From: Actinoplanes derwentensis
GTDB lineage: Bacteria; Actinomycetota; Actinomycetes; Mycobacteriales; Micromonosporaceae
Reading direction: 5' to 3'
DNA length: 64,000 nt
Assembly: GCF_900104725.1 (NCBI RefSeq)
Contig: NZ_LT629758.1
Coordinates: forward strand, 6,028,501-6,092,500
The notes below the pieces were generated by a model that was given only the letters and a program-made list of their open reading frames with translations, was not told the origin of the DNA and made no database searches. Below, in pieces: positions 12,001 to 19,164 of the stretch. A program made the translations under genes and the position numbers. Within the stretch, counting starts at the first letter, position 1; every line of letters begins with the position of its first letter.

Positions 12001-15000
12001 CTTGGCCGCGTACCCCCATAGCTCCTGGGCCTGCCACTGCGCGTCGGTGTAGGGGCCGGTGGGGAACTCCCGGGTCGACTCCCAGAGCGGATCCGGGCGG
12101 TTCGGCGATCGCTTGCCGAGGTCGGTCGCGGTGTCCATCAGCGACTGGATGAACGTCTGGAAGCCGGTCTTGAGGACGCTGTTGACGACCAGGACCGGGT
12201 CCCGGCCGGCCATCCGGCCCGCGACCACCGTGGTGATGACCGACGGGACACCGGTCATCAGCCGGCGGACCAGCGGCGGCGCCAGCAGTCCGTCCGGGTA
12301 GACCGGCAGGTCCGGCAGGAAGCCGGGCCGGTCCCAGTTCACCTCGTCGTTCAGGCGGCGCTCCGCGTCCAGTCGCTGCGCCTCATCACCGAGAACCGGC
12401 GCGTGAACTTCCAGCAGTACCCGCAGCCGATCCTGGGCGGCGGTCCGTGCCGGCGCGTCGATCCGCGCCGAGGGCCGGATCCTGGACCACGGCTCGATCA
12501 GGGCACCGGCCCACTTCATCTGGTCGCCCCGGCGGTAGCCCCGCAACTGGGCGATCCGCAGCTCCCACCGGATGCCCTCGATGGCCGCCGACCGGTCCAG
12601 GCCGTCCGCACGGCGCCCGTCGGCATCGGGACGGCGGGCCAGCCAGGACGCGACCGCCCCGGAGAGTTGTGCCGCGATCCGGTCGCCGTCGGCACCCCGC
12701 CGGATCTGGATCTCCGCCCCGTCCGCGTCGTCGCGCAGCATGACCACGGTGTCGGGGTCCGTGCCCGGAGGAAGCGCGGCGACCAGGCGGATCGGTACCC
12801 GGCCGATGTCCGTGCCGAGCGGCGAGCTGCCCCGGCTGGTGCGCAGCCGCAGCTCGGGGCCGCCGGTCCGGCCGGTTCCCACCGAGGCCCCGCGCAGCCC
12901 GATCGGGACCAGCGGCAGGAACCGGGCGGCCCGGTCCGCCGCTTTGATCGTCTCCCTGGTCTCCTCGGGATCCGTAGTGGTGTCGCCGTCATCGCCGTCA
13001 TCGTCGGAGAGGACCGCGAGATCGCCGTCGTTGTCGTTGTCGTCGACTACCGGGGTGATCTCCATGTCGCTGTCGTCGGGAGCGAGGCGGGACGGACCGC
13101 CCTCGTCGACCGAGGTGACCATGTTGACCCGGACGTCGTGCGAGCCCGGCCGGGCCGGGCCGTCGTTCCGCGGGATCGGCGACCGGCGTTCCTGGTCCGG
13201 CCGGACCAGGCTGTCCACCAGTTCGGCCGACGACGGCAGCAGCATCCGGAACAGGGCCGAGTCCGGATCCAGCCCGAGCTCGCCGGCGATGGTCAGGCGA
13301 GCGAAGTCGTACGCCGCGATCACGTTCTCGACGAAGGTGCGTGTCCCCTCCGGTCGCTGCGGGCCGGCCAGGTACACCACCAGGCCGTCCGCCGCATCGG
13401 TGAACGACTCCCAGGCCGCCCGAGCCGTCGAATCCGGCCCGGCGGGCAGGGTCGGCAGGATCCGGTCGCCCAGCCGTGCCGCCTCGTCCGGCAGCGCGCC
13501 GGCCAACCGCTGCAGGCCCGGCACGGACCCGAACGGCACCGCGGCCAGCCCTCTCCACACCGAGTCCGGCGAGGCCAGCTCGATCCCGGCGACCATCACG
13601 TCCGTGTAGTCGTCGCTCGGGCCGGCGAAGTACTCCCCCGGAACGTCCGTCTCGAGCGACAGTCCCTGGAAGGCGGCGAGGGGCATCGGGGTACTAGCCG
13701 GGGCCGGCCGGAACGAGGGAACCGGCGGTGTGCCGACCGGAGGCAGGAAACGGTCCCGGGACCGGGTGACGACGACATCGATGATCTCACCGGTGACCTG
13801 ATCGAAGATCGGATCGTAGGTGTTCCAGTGCCCGTTGAGGTAGGTCAGCCGGCCCCGGCTGTCCTGGATCGGCCGGTCGTTCCGGTCGCGGCGGACGTCG
13901 AGGGAGACGATGGAACTGTTGTCCCGGAGAATCTGGACCTCACGCGACGGCGCCTTGACCCGCCGGCCGGTCAGCCACACGTACTTGGCGGGCCAGCTGG
14001 TGCGGGAGTCGGTCTCGGCACCGACCTCGCAGGAGGCGATGACGGTCTCCTGCAGCGGGTCCTCAGACCGCTCGTCGAAACCGGCCAGCGAGTACACCGA
14101 CTCCGGGGGAATCGTCATGTTCTCGATGACGGGGCCGTCCGGGGTGCGGCGCGAGTACTCGGAGTAGGGCCCCTCCGAGGTGCCGTGCGAGAAGATGACA
14201 TAGCGCCCGTCCTGCCACGGGAAGGCGTCCGCCGCCGCGCGGTACGCGTCCGGGCCCGGCCCGTCCCGTGTCACGGTCTCCGTCTCGGAGTCCGACTCCT
14301 CGTCCGACATCGGCGGTTCGTTGGTCAGCAGGAGCATGCCCGCGGTGATCGGCTCCGGAACCGGCCCCGTGGCGTCGGTGTGCACGGGGATGTAGCGAGC
14401 CGGCTCCCCACCATCCGGAGCGGAGCTGGACCCGGCGCCGGTGTTGTCGAAGGCACCGGTGTAGTCGTTGTCGTACTGCCCCGAACCGGCCAGGTCCAGG
14501 GCCGGATCGACCGCCGGTACCGGCACGGACGGCCCGGCCGGGCCCGGCCGGTCGCTGGACAGGCTCTTCGACGTGTCCACGAACCGCACCTGGGACGTCT
14601 CCGGCGGGACCATCGCGGGCTCACCGGTCTGCCCGTCCCAGAAGGTGACCCGGATCGTGCCGTCCGCGTCGTCATCGCGGAACACGTTGAACGCGTGCGC
14701 CAGCTCGCCGTCGGCCCCGTTGACGACCACGATGCCGGACGCGTCGGGCGGGGCGTCCCGCATGAACTGGATGATCGCGTCGAAACCGCCGACGGTCCGC
14801 AGCGGCTGCCCCGCGTACCAGGACAACACGCCCACCTCAGTGGCGACCGACGCCGGCGCCAGGTAGGTGCCCCGGCCCTTCGACTGCACACGCATGTCCG
14901 TCGCCAGCGAGGCGAAGACGCAGTTCAAAGTGGAGTTCTCCGGGTTGATCACCGACTTGCTCAGCCACGGCCGCCGGGTCAGCGTCTCCCCCGCGTCCCG

Positions 15001-18000
15001 CGCCCAGCCGACCGGCACCCACCTGCTGCGATCCGCCGGAACCGCACCCGCCACGTCGTCCCGGGCCAGCCCCGACGTGGCGTCCCGCGAAAGGGTCACG
15101 CCACCGTCTGCGCCGTCCCGGCTCTCCAGATCAACCGAGTCACCGTCAGCGTCCGCCGACTTCAACCCATCAGGACCGAGCCCATTGGGTACGGGCGCCG
15201 ACCGCGCCGACACCGAAGCCGCAGCCGCTCCCGCAACCAGCAGCGGCACCACGACGACATCACCGTCGGTGATCTGCTCGTCATCCTGGTTCCGCGTGTC
15301 GTCCCGGTTCGGCGTGCTGTCGGTCCGCGACTCCGTAGACCGGGGCCGCACCGACGGATCCGCCACCGAAGTGGTGTCCTGACTGGTCACCTGCCGCACC
15401 GGTGCCCGGCCCGGATCGGTTTGGTGCGGCACTTCACGGAACTCGGCCCGCTGCTGCGCAGTCGGCCGACCGGATTCCGGCGCCGCCCCCTTGCCCTGCG
15501 AATCCGCCCTGCCCAGCGAATCCGCCTTGCCCAGCGAATCCGCCTTGCCCAGCGAGTCCGGTGACGCCGTTGTGGCCGGCGATTCCTCCAGGGTCTCCGA
15601 AGCGTCCTGCGAACGTTGCTCCGGAATCTCCGACTCCGGAAGCACCTGGTCGACCCGGTCAGGCTGATCGGTCTCCGACTGCGTGAACGTGCTCTGGGTC
15701 TCCGGCCCGGTCTCCTGCGACGGAGACGCCAGATCGTCGGCACCCGCCTTCGCATCCGACTGGCCGTCAGTCGCCAGTTGCCCCTGACCCTGCACGTTCG
15801 GCTGGCCCTGCACATTCGGCTGGGCCTGTGTGTTGGGCTGGGCCTGGCTGTTGACCTGGGTCTGCGTGACCGGCTGGGTCTGCGTGACTCCCGAGGATTC
15901 CGGCGCGGCGAGGGCACCGTCGACGGTCGCGTTCTGGACGTGCTGTGCACGATCCGGCAGCAGGTCCGGGCTGGCGATCTCGTCGCTCGCGCTCTCCGTT
16001 ACGACACCCTTGTGCGGTTCGTCCGGCGTTCCCTGTGTCGTCTCGGCCGACGTGGAGTCCGGGGACTTACCGGACTCAGAGACAGTGGTGGAGACGGTCG
16101 GCGGAGTGCCCGTGCCGGTACCCCGAACCTGCGACTCCCCTTGGCGGCCGTCGGTCTTGCCGACGTCGGTGCGGTTCCCAGTATCGGTGCGGTTCCCGGC
16201 ATCGGCTGTCCGGCCACTTTGATCGCCGCGCTGCGAGGTCTCGGCCGCGGGCGCCTGGAAGCCTCCACCGACGGTCGTGGACTGCCCCGACCGGCCACCG
16301 AAGCCCTCGGACTGCTCGCTGTCGGTACCGCCCCTCTCGTCGAAGTCGGAGTCGAAATCCGATTCGGAGTCGAAATCCACATCAGAATTGACGTGGTCCG
16401 ACCGGTCGACCGCCGATTCCGCGTCAGATCCGAAAACGGTGTCCCCATCGGAGTCGAGGAATCCGGAGTCCCCCAGATCGGGAAATCCGGACGCGGTACC
16501 GACATCCAGGCCGTCGCCGGAGTCACCCACCACGGAATCGTCATCGCCGAATCCATCAAACCCGTCAGCCAGGTCCTCGGGATTGCCGAGATCACTGAGG
16601 TCACTGACATCGGAGTCCGTCTCGAAATCGGCCATGTTGCCGATATCAGAGACGTCACTGACGTCAGAACTACCATCATGGTAGGAATCGCCGTCGCCCC
16701 AGGTTCCCGACTCGACATCGATGTCAGCGCGAACATTCGTACCACCACCCACACCCCCGGCAGCACTCGAGTTCCCGCCCGAGTTCGCCCCACCAGCAGC
16801 AGCGTTGTTCGCCCCACCAGCCGCATTGTTCGTGCCACCACCGGTGGTGTTGTTCGTACCACCACCGGCGATATTGGTCGCCCCGCCACCGACTGCGGTG
16901 GTCGCGCCGCCGCCCACCGAGTTGGTCGTGCCTTCGCCGAGCGTGTCGTTCGCATCGCCGCCGAGAACGTCACTCTCCGACGTTTCCCCCCGGTCCGCGG
17001 AGAACGAGTTCTCAGATTCGCTGACACCATCCGTCTCGGTGGTGAACCCGTTGTCACCGGTTTCAGTAAAGGAGTCCCCGAACGCACCGTCGGCGGCACC
17101 CTCCGTCCCGGAACCACCTACTTCAGCATTCCCGAACGCGCTCTCGACATCAGCGATCGAGGCAAAACCGTTCCCGTTCGCCGTCGCATCACTGCCCCCG
17201 AAGGCATTGTCGAATGCCTCGGCCGCCGCCTTATCACTGCCGAACCCGTTCGCACCGGCATCTCCCCGGCCCTCACCACTCGCGCCCCGGCCCTCACCAC
17301 TCGCGCCACGGCCCTCACCACTCGCGCCACGGCCTTCGCCGCTCGCGCCACGACCCTCACCACTCGCGCCACGACCTTCGCCGCTCGCGCCGCGGCCCTC
17401 ACCGCTCGCGCCGCGGCCCTCACCGGTTGCGCCACGACCATCGGCGGTGTTGGCCCGGCCGTCCGCGCCGGTGCCCCGGCTGTTGCCCGCGCCGCCCTGC
17501 GCGTTGTTCGTCGCTCCGCCCAACGCGCCCGCTCCGGCCCCGAGCGCAGCCCCGGCGCCACCAGCCGCCGCGACCACGCCGGCCGCTGCCGCGCCGGAGC
17601 CCGTACCGAGACCGAGTTCCTCGTCGTCGAAGCGCCCGTCACCGTCGAAACCGAACGACTCGCCGGAGTCCGAATCGGAGTCGGAATCGCCCGCGACGGA
17701 ATCCGCGACGGAGCCGCCGAGCAGGTGCTCCTCGTCCTCCTCCAGTTCCTCGGCGATCGTCTCGGTCTCCGCGGCGTCGTCGTCCCAGCCCTCCTCGGCA
17801 TCGTCGGCACCGAGCAGCGACTCGTCATCGTCGCCGATCACCGTCGCGTCGTCATCCTCGCCGGTGCCGCCTTGGCCGCCGGTGCCGTCGCCGTCCTCGC
17901 CGTGGTCGCCGAAGTGGTCGCCGCCGCCGTCGGTGTCGCCGAGCGGGCGGAACGCCTCGTCGAACCCGTTCTTGCTCTCGATGTTGAGGTCGTCGAGGAA

Positions 18001-18882
18001 CTGTTGCGGGCTGGCCGCGTTGTTCTCGTGCAGACCGCTGACGAACGCGCTGGTCGCCGTGCCCCAGCGGACGTCGATCGGCGCTCCGACGGCCAGCTGC
18101 CCGAGGATCTCGCCGGGGATCGCGGTCGCGGCCTGGCTGGCGCCCTTGCCGAAGATCGTTCCGCCCCGGAAGACCCAGTCGTTCTTGATGTAGACCGTGC
18201 CGTCGAGGTCTTTCCGGTCGATCTTCGCCCATCGCTTCGCGGCGGCGGCGATGGCGATCTCGGCACCGACGTTCGTGAGCGCGCCGACCGCGGCACCGAT
18301 GGCGGCCTGGATCGCCGCCTTGCCGATCTTGTCCCAGTCGATACCCTCGCGGTAGTCCTTGTGGTCCTGGACGGCCTGGATGATCAGCATCAGCAACGGC
18401 TCTTCGGCCAGCTCCTGGGCGATCTCGACGAAGACCTGCCGCAGGATCGCGGTGATGATGGCCCGGAAGCCCGCCACCACGGCCGGGATCGCCAGCGCGC
18501 CGAAAAGCGAGGCGATCAGCCAGGCGAGCTGGATCGCGAGCAGCACCAGCTGGACCACGATCATGATCTTGGTTTCCTGGAGATCGGCGGCGCCGTTCTT
18601 CAGGTCCTTACGCATCTTGTCGACGCTGCCACGCAGCTCGTCGACATAGTTGATGAGCTGGTTGATCGAGTCGGTGACCCCGGTGGCGAACTGGCCGGTC
18701 ATCACGTCCGGTACCGCAGTGCGCTGGAGTGCCAGAACCTCCTTCGCGGCATCGAGGGTGTCGCGCAGGTTCTCCCACTCGAAGGAGTGCTCGCGCATCC
18801 CGCTCTCGCTACCGGTCGGCCAGCGCTGGCCGATCGTGAACTCCAGGATGTCGTTGAGCCAGTCGGGGATCGGCGTGTCCAC
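1..18882 (-). CDS. Giant T7SS-type polymorphic toxin with WXG100-like N-terminus and papain-like (glutamine deamidase) modules, C-terminus outside the window
   Basis: The frame is open from the GTG at 18882 to the left edge (at least 6294 codons). An in-frame TAG lies 18 nt upstream and a GGGAG box about 8 nt before the GTG, so the start is fixed. Residues 1-230 match the WXG100-like N-terminal domain of actinobacterial giant toxins, with a hydrophobic helical block at about 105-150. Residues about 270-1250 are low-complexity linker. A Tox-PL deamidase module has Cys1321 (NCVFA), His1396 (AHAFNV) and Asp1416 (WDGQTGE). A caspase-like His1566/Cys1618 pair follows. Hydrophobic stretches lie near 2300 and 2590-2630, and a coiled coil near 3500-3680. 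A second Tox-PL has Cys5904, His5982, Asp5998. A third papain-like module has Cys6091, His6172, Asp6188. Known family: secreted toxins that deamidate or cleave target proteins. The role and export by an ESX system are inferred; no immunity gene is visible on this side. Confidence 0.88.
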   Translation of the reverse strand, partial: MDTPIPDWLNDILEFTIGQRWPTGSESGMREHSFEWENLRDTLDAAKEVLALQRTAVPDVMTGQFATGVTDSINQLINYVDELRGSVDKMRKDLKNGAADLQETKIMIVVQLVLLAIQLAWLIASLFGALAIPAVVAGFRAIITAILRQVFVEIAQELAEEPLLMLIIQAVQDHKDYREGIDWDKIGKAAIQAAIGAAVGALTNVGAEIAIAAAAKRWAKIDRKDLDGTVYIKNDWVFRGGTIFGKGASQAATAIPGEILGQLAVGAPIDVRWGTATSAFVSGLHENNAASPQQFLDDLNIESKNGFDEAFRPLGDTDGGGDHFGDHGEDGDGTGGQGGTGEDDDATVIGDDDESLLGADDAEEGWDDDAAETETIAEELEEDEEHLLGGSVADSVAGDSDSDSDSGESFGFDGDGRFDDEELGLGTGSGAAAAGVVAAAGGAGAALGAGAGALGGATNNAQGGAGNSRGTGADGRANTADGRGATGEGRGASGEGRGASGEGRGASGEGRGASGEGRGASGEGRGASGEGRGASGEGRGDAGANGFGSDKAAAEAFDNAFGGSDATANGNGFASIADVESAFGNAEVGGSGTEGAADGAFGDSFTETGDNGFTTETDGVSESENSFSADRGETSESDVLGGDANDTLGEGTTNSVGGGATTAVGGGATNIAGGGTNNTTGGGTNNAAGGANNAAAGGANSGGNSSAAGGVGGGTNVRADIDVESGTWGDGDSYHDGSSDVSDVSDIGNMADFETDSDVSDLSDLGNPEDLADGFDGFGDDDSVVGDSGDGLDVGTASGFPDLGDSGFLDSDGDTVFGSDAESAVDRSDHVNSDVDFDSESDFDSDFDERGGTDSEQSEGFGGRSGQSTTVGGGFQAPAAETSQRGDQSGRTADAGNRTDTGNRTDVGKTDGRQGESQVRGTGTGTPPTVSTTVSESGKSPDSTSAETTQGTPDEPHKGVVTESASDEIASPDLLPDRAQHVQNATVDGALAAPESSGVTQTQPVTQTQVNSQAQPNTQAQPNVQGQPNVQGQGQLATDGQSDAKAGADDLASPSQETGPETQSTFTQSETDQPDRVDQVLPESEIPEQRSQDASETLEESPATTASPDSLGKADSLGKADSLGRADSQGKGAAPESGRPTAQQRAEFREVPHQTDPGRAPVRQVTSQDTTSVADPSVRPRSTESRTDSTPNRDDTRNQDDEQITDGDVVVVPLLVAGAAAASVSARSAPVPNGLGPDGLKSADADGDSVDLESRDGADGGVTLSRDATSGLARDDVAGAVPADRSRWVPVGWARDAGETLTRRPWLSKSVINPENSTLNCVFASLATDMRVQSKGRGTYLAPASVATEVGVLSWYAGQPLRTVGGFDAIIQFMRDAPPDASGIVVVNGADGELAHAFNVFRDDDADGTIRVTFWDGQTGEPAMVPPETSQVRFVDTSKSLSSDRPGPAGPSVPVPAVDPALDLAGSGQYDNDYTGAFDNTGAGSSSAPDGGEPARYIPVHTDATGPVPEPITAGMLLLTNEPPMSDEESDSETETVTRDGPGPDAYRAAADAFPWQDGRYVIFSHGTSEGPYSEYSRRTPDGPVIENMTIPPESVYSLAGFDERSEDPLQETVIASCEVGAETDSRTSWPAKYVWLTGRRVKAPSREVQILRDNSSIVSLDVRRDRNDRPIQDSRGRLTYLNGHWNTYDPIFDQVTGEIIDVVVTRSRDRFLPPVGTPPVPSFRPAPASTPMPLAAFQGLSLETDVPGEYFAGPSDDYTDVMVAGIELASPDSVWRGLAAVPFGSVPGLQRLAGALPDEAARLGDRILPTLPAGPDSTARAAWESFTDAADGLVVYLAGPQRPEGTRTFVENVIAAYDFARLTIAGELGLDPDSALFRMLLPSSAELVDSLVRPDQERRSPIPRNDGPARPGSHDVRVNMVTSVDEGGPSRLAPDDSDMEITPVVDDNDNDGDLAVLSDDDGDDGDTTTDPEETRETIKAADRAARFLPLVPIGLRGASVGTGRTGGPELRLRTSRGSSPLGTDIGRVPIRLVAALPPGTDPDTVVMLRDDADGAEIQIRRGADGDRIAAQLSGAVASWLARRPDADGRRADGLDRSAAIEGIRWELRIAQLRGYRRGDQMKWAGALIEPWSRIRPSARIDAPARTAAQDRLRVLLEVHAPVLGDEAQRLDAERRLNDEVNWDRPGFLPDLPVYPDGLLAPPLVRRLMTGVPSVITTVVAGRMAGRDPVLVVNSVLKTGFQTFIQSLMDTATDLGKRSPNRPDPLWESTREFPTGPYTDAQWQAQELWGYAAKRVPANVVAAVVSMFLLGGMKGRWADGALSLGLEVISTLFIQTLIDAVEGRPAKLARARYRFDLNQLPDTRRNEFVKSAYHHLFELAGRTGDGLSPGLDRDLREVRRLLEQMRPQVTTEVVSRTSEVTRGRRRPFGFTRPDDPTFDAQQRGVHRSTGPEWQNTVRMTLRDGAAQLPSIVLAHRLNSAIPLAWVNLASTLTRGAAYGFGERRTMVTNQGAGELAATWDTGYRIDQMIAMIDHLLDPAAHARPGRQLTEPGPDQFPAVQSSLFGQTSATIDQYRRSRDEGRLSETSGWNQVNFTHLPTALVGLITVLVAGPLIGLSRSAWATVVLGTAFIGLAAASENAVRQSDPVLRQIADADASRDQAARHPGTSDELGTEVLALTDLAAVENAKVVPAHRAARGEDPEQLALEPLPPGRPGDDIPGPDDPLRNPQVNMMLGIERAPDPIVLALAAVPDSVPDLQRMAGALPAAMTAINARVAPLLEDHPDSAARQRWDVFTAAMDHLPDTPISGRDPGQARAAMLSAIGGYEIARGRIADHLGLNRDSEVLAAIMPSAPDLVSRLLASPGVRVPDLQVNMVTQLETGAPAGTLPGHRLPPYTVAVGPDGSFVVAREPVGDAPRGYTGFEIFGPDGTPRGTFDARTRESDDYVSTSLLENHSEVPGALDLNTFFTTAHSEKPYFQSMSVINEKAQVIREKHYRMEWINKGGIGARDYRQERSVTNEIARKRLEAAGWVVAPGAGGPGETTLTQPWTSNDAAWRPTTMDGSALEVATEVMEGGRTRQVSGRRNDQGEFEIVNPDTGGTVYRLTPTTPAGGGERWAVAALSPSDVRHFSEVAKKAKWTAADHTPRRILHRAAKAMGLRTGEDKAYDFVQFIVDSGERLRDDLLVPGFGVYRARVNDRPYLIRAQVDGNGRVLRVRRPTQLDSAVQLYGDDGMFQTLTDAGWTIRPSHLSGVDARAKILDLDVFKGTAWNAFRQAHDIATGKVAGPNDLRVLALTDIVWDRQPQDVGHLVPRTLAAVRTAVGTARSNYDAINAGMTAALAATPADRAADRAAADAAVRGFEGRLTQLERDLPRLDLGAAGAELAAAMWSYDMVLDQLRFLGQDAGLPAIGALFGVTPRGVTPAPAAGIDPPAPSTVPSPDGRERYTSTEIASRIAGARELLHRLLDPAVTEAQRTAAVQGTLVRSHEARMDAVQRIRDDLTAAQQNVTTYQQDVTDAQDSLDGADAKVRTAQDDLTEAEDEIVTAEAKRDTLTETLDQARRDQQAAAQAQTTAADTLRTLKAEQERITERLKAIGEELDGIERQQPADQQDRMRRDTLRTERGGLQPRVTELPDLVTEQEREEKSAAKAKGEAGRLISDTEKDLKTANDGITKLRDALDEPGGPRAKLADARDEHQLRADQLRNATTRLDDEVVRRDGLLADDAALPTAQRLTSVHQALTRAAALAKQAHEDAVQSAADTREVLAEWRELSDEPRDLTVFGDPGRLEGTHSLLAGSSGGLITEEGAARIRGLAYDAARSLTFWTQDQVVTDDIDRIATPEALFKVRQSAVGPSGGMYRVGRGRNAIDLIFRVKLERLDKPELKPSAPPPPVSQGERRRFGDVSTTVSHSNFNFRDLSLPIQYLRGLGPDWIWRVFSFTANPRLTHNRQTRMSSAEVGVGSALIERLREPGYQHDYREVWSVEAVPAGALPTVVGPPAAVTGPAPRDDDEWADVVETAAPPGTTTENVTLYFPEHLAKPDPPTDTRVPDQATLETYPISLDGLRDPGSLTRHVLAALPGMIRRSRGRNPASRAGGTGRHARSAGRHGVTPQQLRQERRYPSVILNDASQRVVQEFTRHAGDQTAFARQFLAGAISDPLYDRDGKYIGVLRLKARVIDDPGNRVVTRSANNSLEFLDETQMADRGSVTLRQAADLPASAGATFVPAKFEDTVKAGTFTAFGGSLTGGLGAGVTDGHNTGANSFVGRGFRSGKDPDPNAPKGIKKAHVADVHLDWTVELLTGAGNVRGNPPSHTWRADGRIRYLPYTLTGAGNALHLPRGVLDGDGPGLAVFRNFELGASRAGTAVVPATPSRLDERVDRYLRRRGYLAKGKPDGDQLRNFRRLLESASPAHRAGLFGALRGPGLWVPYEKVTVKGGTSTAWIRYFIPRDRTPAYAYRGETPELGMNMTIDTFFRLDSFRSMFRSQRFAFDANVSLPLRNWLKQWAPLLSNMGINGTVFGKTWENSTTATSGRTIGRGIVLDTEQAQSMHKFDMDFNLRAEAYDEGGTHPVAVFHNDTGGLDHRATIEVWVPDANVRAAVEPARPPVAAPVPVDATHRNLLTNGPRLPLLSGVSGVRGLTELNAMYQSLAARQFDTFVTAWLATVPESTMAKVFGAVGLGRWSRTVGHSLGSPATVSGQTRRVFTSEERMLIGIQPALRGVHSSEQAFQPGMVADVEGRHELQAYVADVPRYVPLLPGKSAPDGYVEGGTPETGFSGIIHSREVARDGSVNLTLATPYGSLGPGYRQNVRQRKTTSRTTAGTDYRINNYGAPVHTIAIDLVMVGTMVSASRHLLNALRSYLGENALVALLGDGWRETVEQWMETVKPAVSTSAALHVPEALTVLVSVYDMANIWRDLRDTWPATGLGTPDAFIAGLPAAVRTQVDHAITLLPPRLPDDTPPANAVYPPRRISQRLGLGDASILDVQTPADRSLLGQLLGTADGGINGLTDVGAISNVPGQHERAGVIGDAIGLNADIRRYFHSGTTNEPVVVGQSRVKAKAHGGLVVVETTIVARPRHNGPDPLRQYGLPAAESDMEMHGMSQASAGRGVRDAAMHGARFGGPVNTRAEPAELVRLVGGVATVDVTRQRTDSQDQRDRQDSRFVTKSGGGLARMYVPIELAVHKTVTPMKEWLAGYFMPLGVGLAGRAWNHLFGAGPGLQWIPADVLLEFMASDGSPERLIENGPGLPRAATVIKGATDATPAVNRAALHGVQIDTTSAAGTDSGRARVTGEDANPITLAEIQAYAPSNGFDPRMRISFVVDTPRLAQLAREVLPGFDPAELDGFFDGEIGGANLWSVMHEGGAEQTFLNSSLVLGLEGTLSAKVIAAGPWQIVVDEHESAGGPVSFQPGENTNSVFEYFPIVGTVLTGSHQIEQRVVASVFPTVSLNTRPDGRAGDADRRRQVQSGGTSNPDSGYAVAHPQFGAAPGNQRFVNLTMFGVSFIGSEARGTGTLLRFSDRQAQRFAPDKASTDHDRTHPVVLRRREALIQVTGKAPSAVAALATGAADIWNNARHGISELMQRATDLTGVGGSMVGRPSRVGDPPPASTLHTETRLMATTVESRVPRTVIELGKEVTAGFHLPSEGDSAEQAAFVVAEPKTGDWIGLFGRGLTIGGRSTLGGETASRIRDGLDEAGVSRDTGLIVQGGVNRTFAEELSTGRTGPVVVGDIMAVDDQGRVRSFTPAAANEALATEGTYSIYRNGRLAGTVQADNVAQAVVLLDNSIDATRPAPKPTTPFSLTAGSRTAPLPAQILALDTGRTTGALQPNSGSSGSGSGGPRKRPTTKSQDPNDPDAILPVRGGRAGALPEDRVGWVRAGRVWEFTAAERAELGLLTGRRINPSGSVVNCVFAAIVTDMAKRRAEGRGERFEAPESVVPVEVDTLGFYAGAELRTVAGIDAVTAAMGEASAGSTGIVVINWPGGELAHAFNVFTGEDGRVLYWDGQVGEPAGVPPGEFVVRFVPTSGVVPDPASAAQAFNPTGLDLAGAADRGLPSAPELPAGRPALGEAEFAREVRAVSAQGRAARDAGLLTLATCLTLARDLTSRLLGGDPIGLASRVGRTRDDADLERTAESWLADRRDWAPVSTWYDVERNLIDAGRGAATVVLLRRPGRSIGHVYLAYHDADGVVRWSDPTRADGDNAFTRAERPELLEAPAEARALTIGADHLVRAPRPGPETQSGSTARSVVDRSLGGPFEGAGLEGERLMPIELRRDIYEDVEDVEDLRLDVLATAGDGSFH
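15487..15558 (-). repeat. Four 18-bp in-frame tandem repeats (ADSLGK type)
   Basis: Four 18-bp units inside the giant gene encode DSLGKA, DSLGKA, DSLGRA and DSQGKG. They sit in the disordered linker between the N-terminal domain and the first papain-like module. Confidence 0.85.
17266..17433 (-). repeat. Eight 21-bp in-frame tandem repeats (GASGEGR)
   Basis: Eight consecutive 21-bp units encode seven copies of GASGEGR and one GATGEGR. Synonymous third-position differences between units show that the peptide, not only the DNA, is conserved. The array is flanked by Asn/Gly/Thr-rich and Asp/Ser-rich low-complexity sequence and probably forms a flexible spacer in the giant toxin. Confidence 0.9.
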
Positions 18883-19117
18883 GGCAGAACGCTCCCGCTA
18901 AGCGGCGCACGCGGGCGCGACCAGGGCGCACCGCCGTGTTCCGGAGCCGTTCACCGCGGTGTCGTGACCGGCGTACTCGCTGGTCTCAGGGGTTTCGATC
19001 GGTCCCGATGACACCTGAGACACCCCCGTTGTTTCGACACTCAGCTACCCACCCGTACCAACAGCATGGGGTCTTGATCCGGCTTTTGACCTCGCCGGGG
19101 ACTCCCGGGACCGTTAG

Positions 19118-19139
19118 GTTGCGGGGAATCCCTCGCAAC
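19118..19139 (-). terminator. Hairpin between the ART-like gene and the giant toxin gene
   Basis: A 9-bp stem (GTTGCGGGG pairing with CCTCGCAAC, one G-T pair) with a short AATC-side loop starts about 26 nt past the stop codon at 19165. No T-run follows, which is usual for actinobacterial terminators. It lies in the 282-nt gap before the giant gene and could end the upstream transcript or attenuate read-through. Nothing else is recognised in this gap. Confidence 0.45.
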
Positions 19140-19164
19140 GTTCGCGGCACGCCGTGGCGTGGCC

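Noticed and set aside
17266..17433. 21-bp repeats considered as a CRISPR-like array
   Set aside because: Units are directly adjacent without spacers and encode an in-frame heptapeptide in a coding frame.
1..19011. Very long plus-strand open frames (1-3918, 9901-12021, 12403-15564, 15616-19011)
   Set aside because: They are the codon-by-codon antisense of the giant minus-strand gene, have Arg/Gly/Pro-rich shadow composition and lack ribosome-binding sites and domains.
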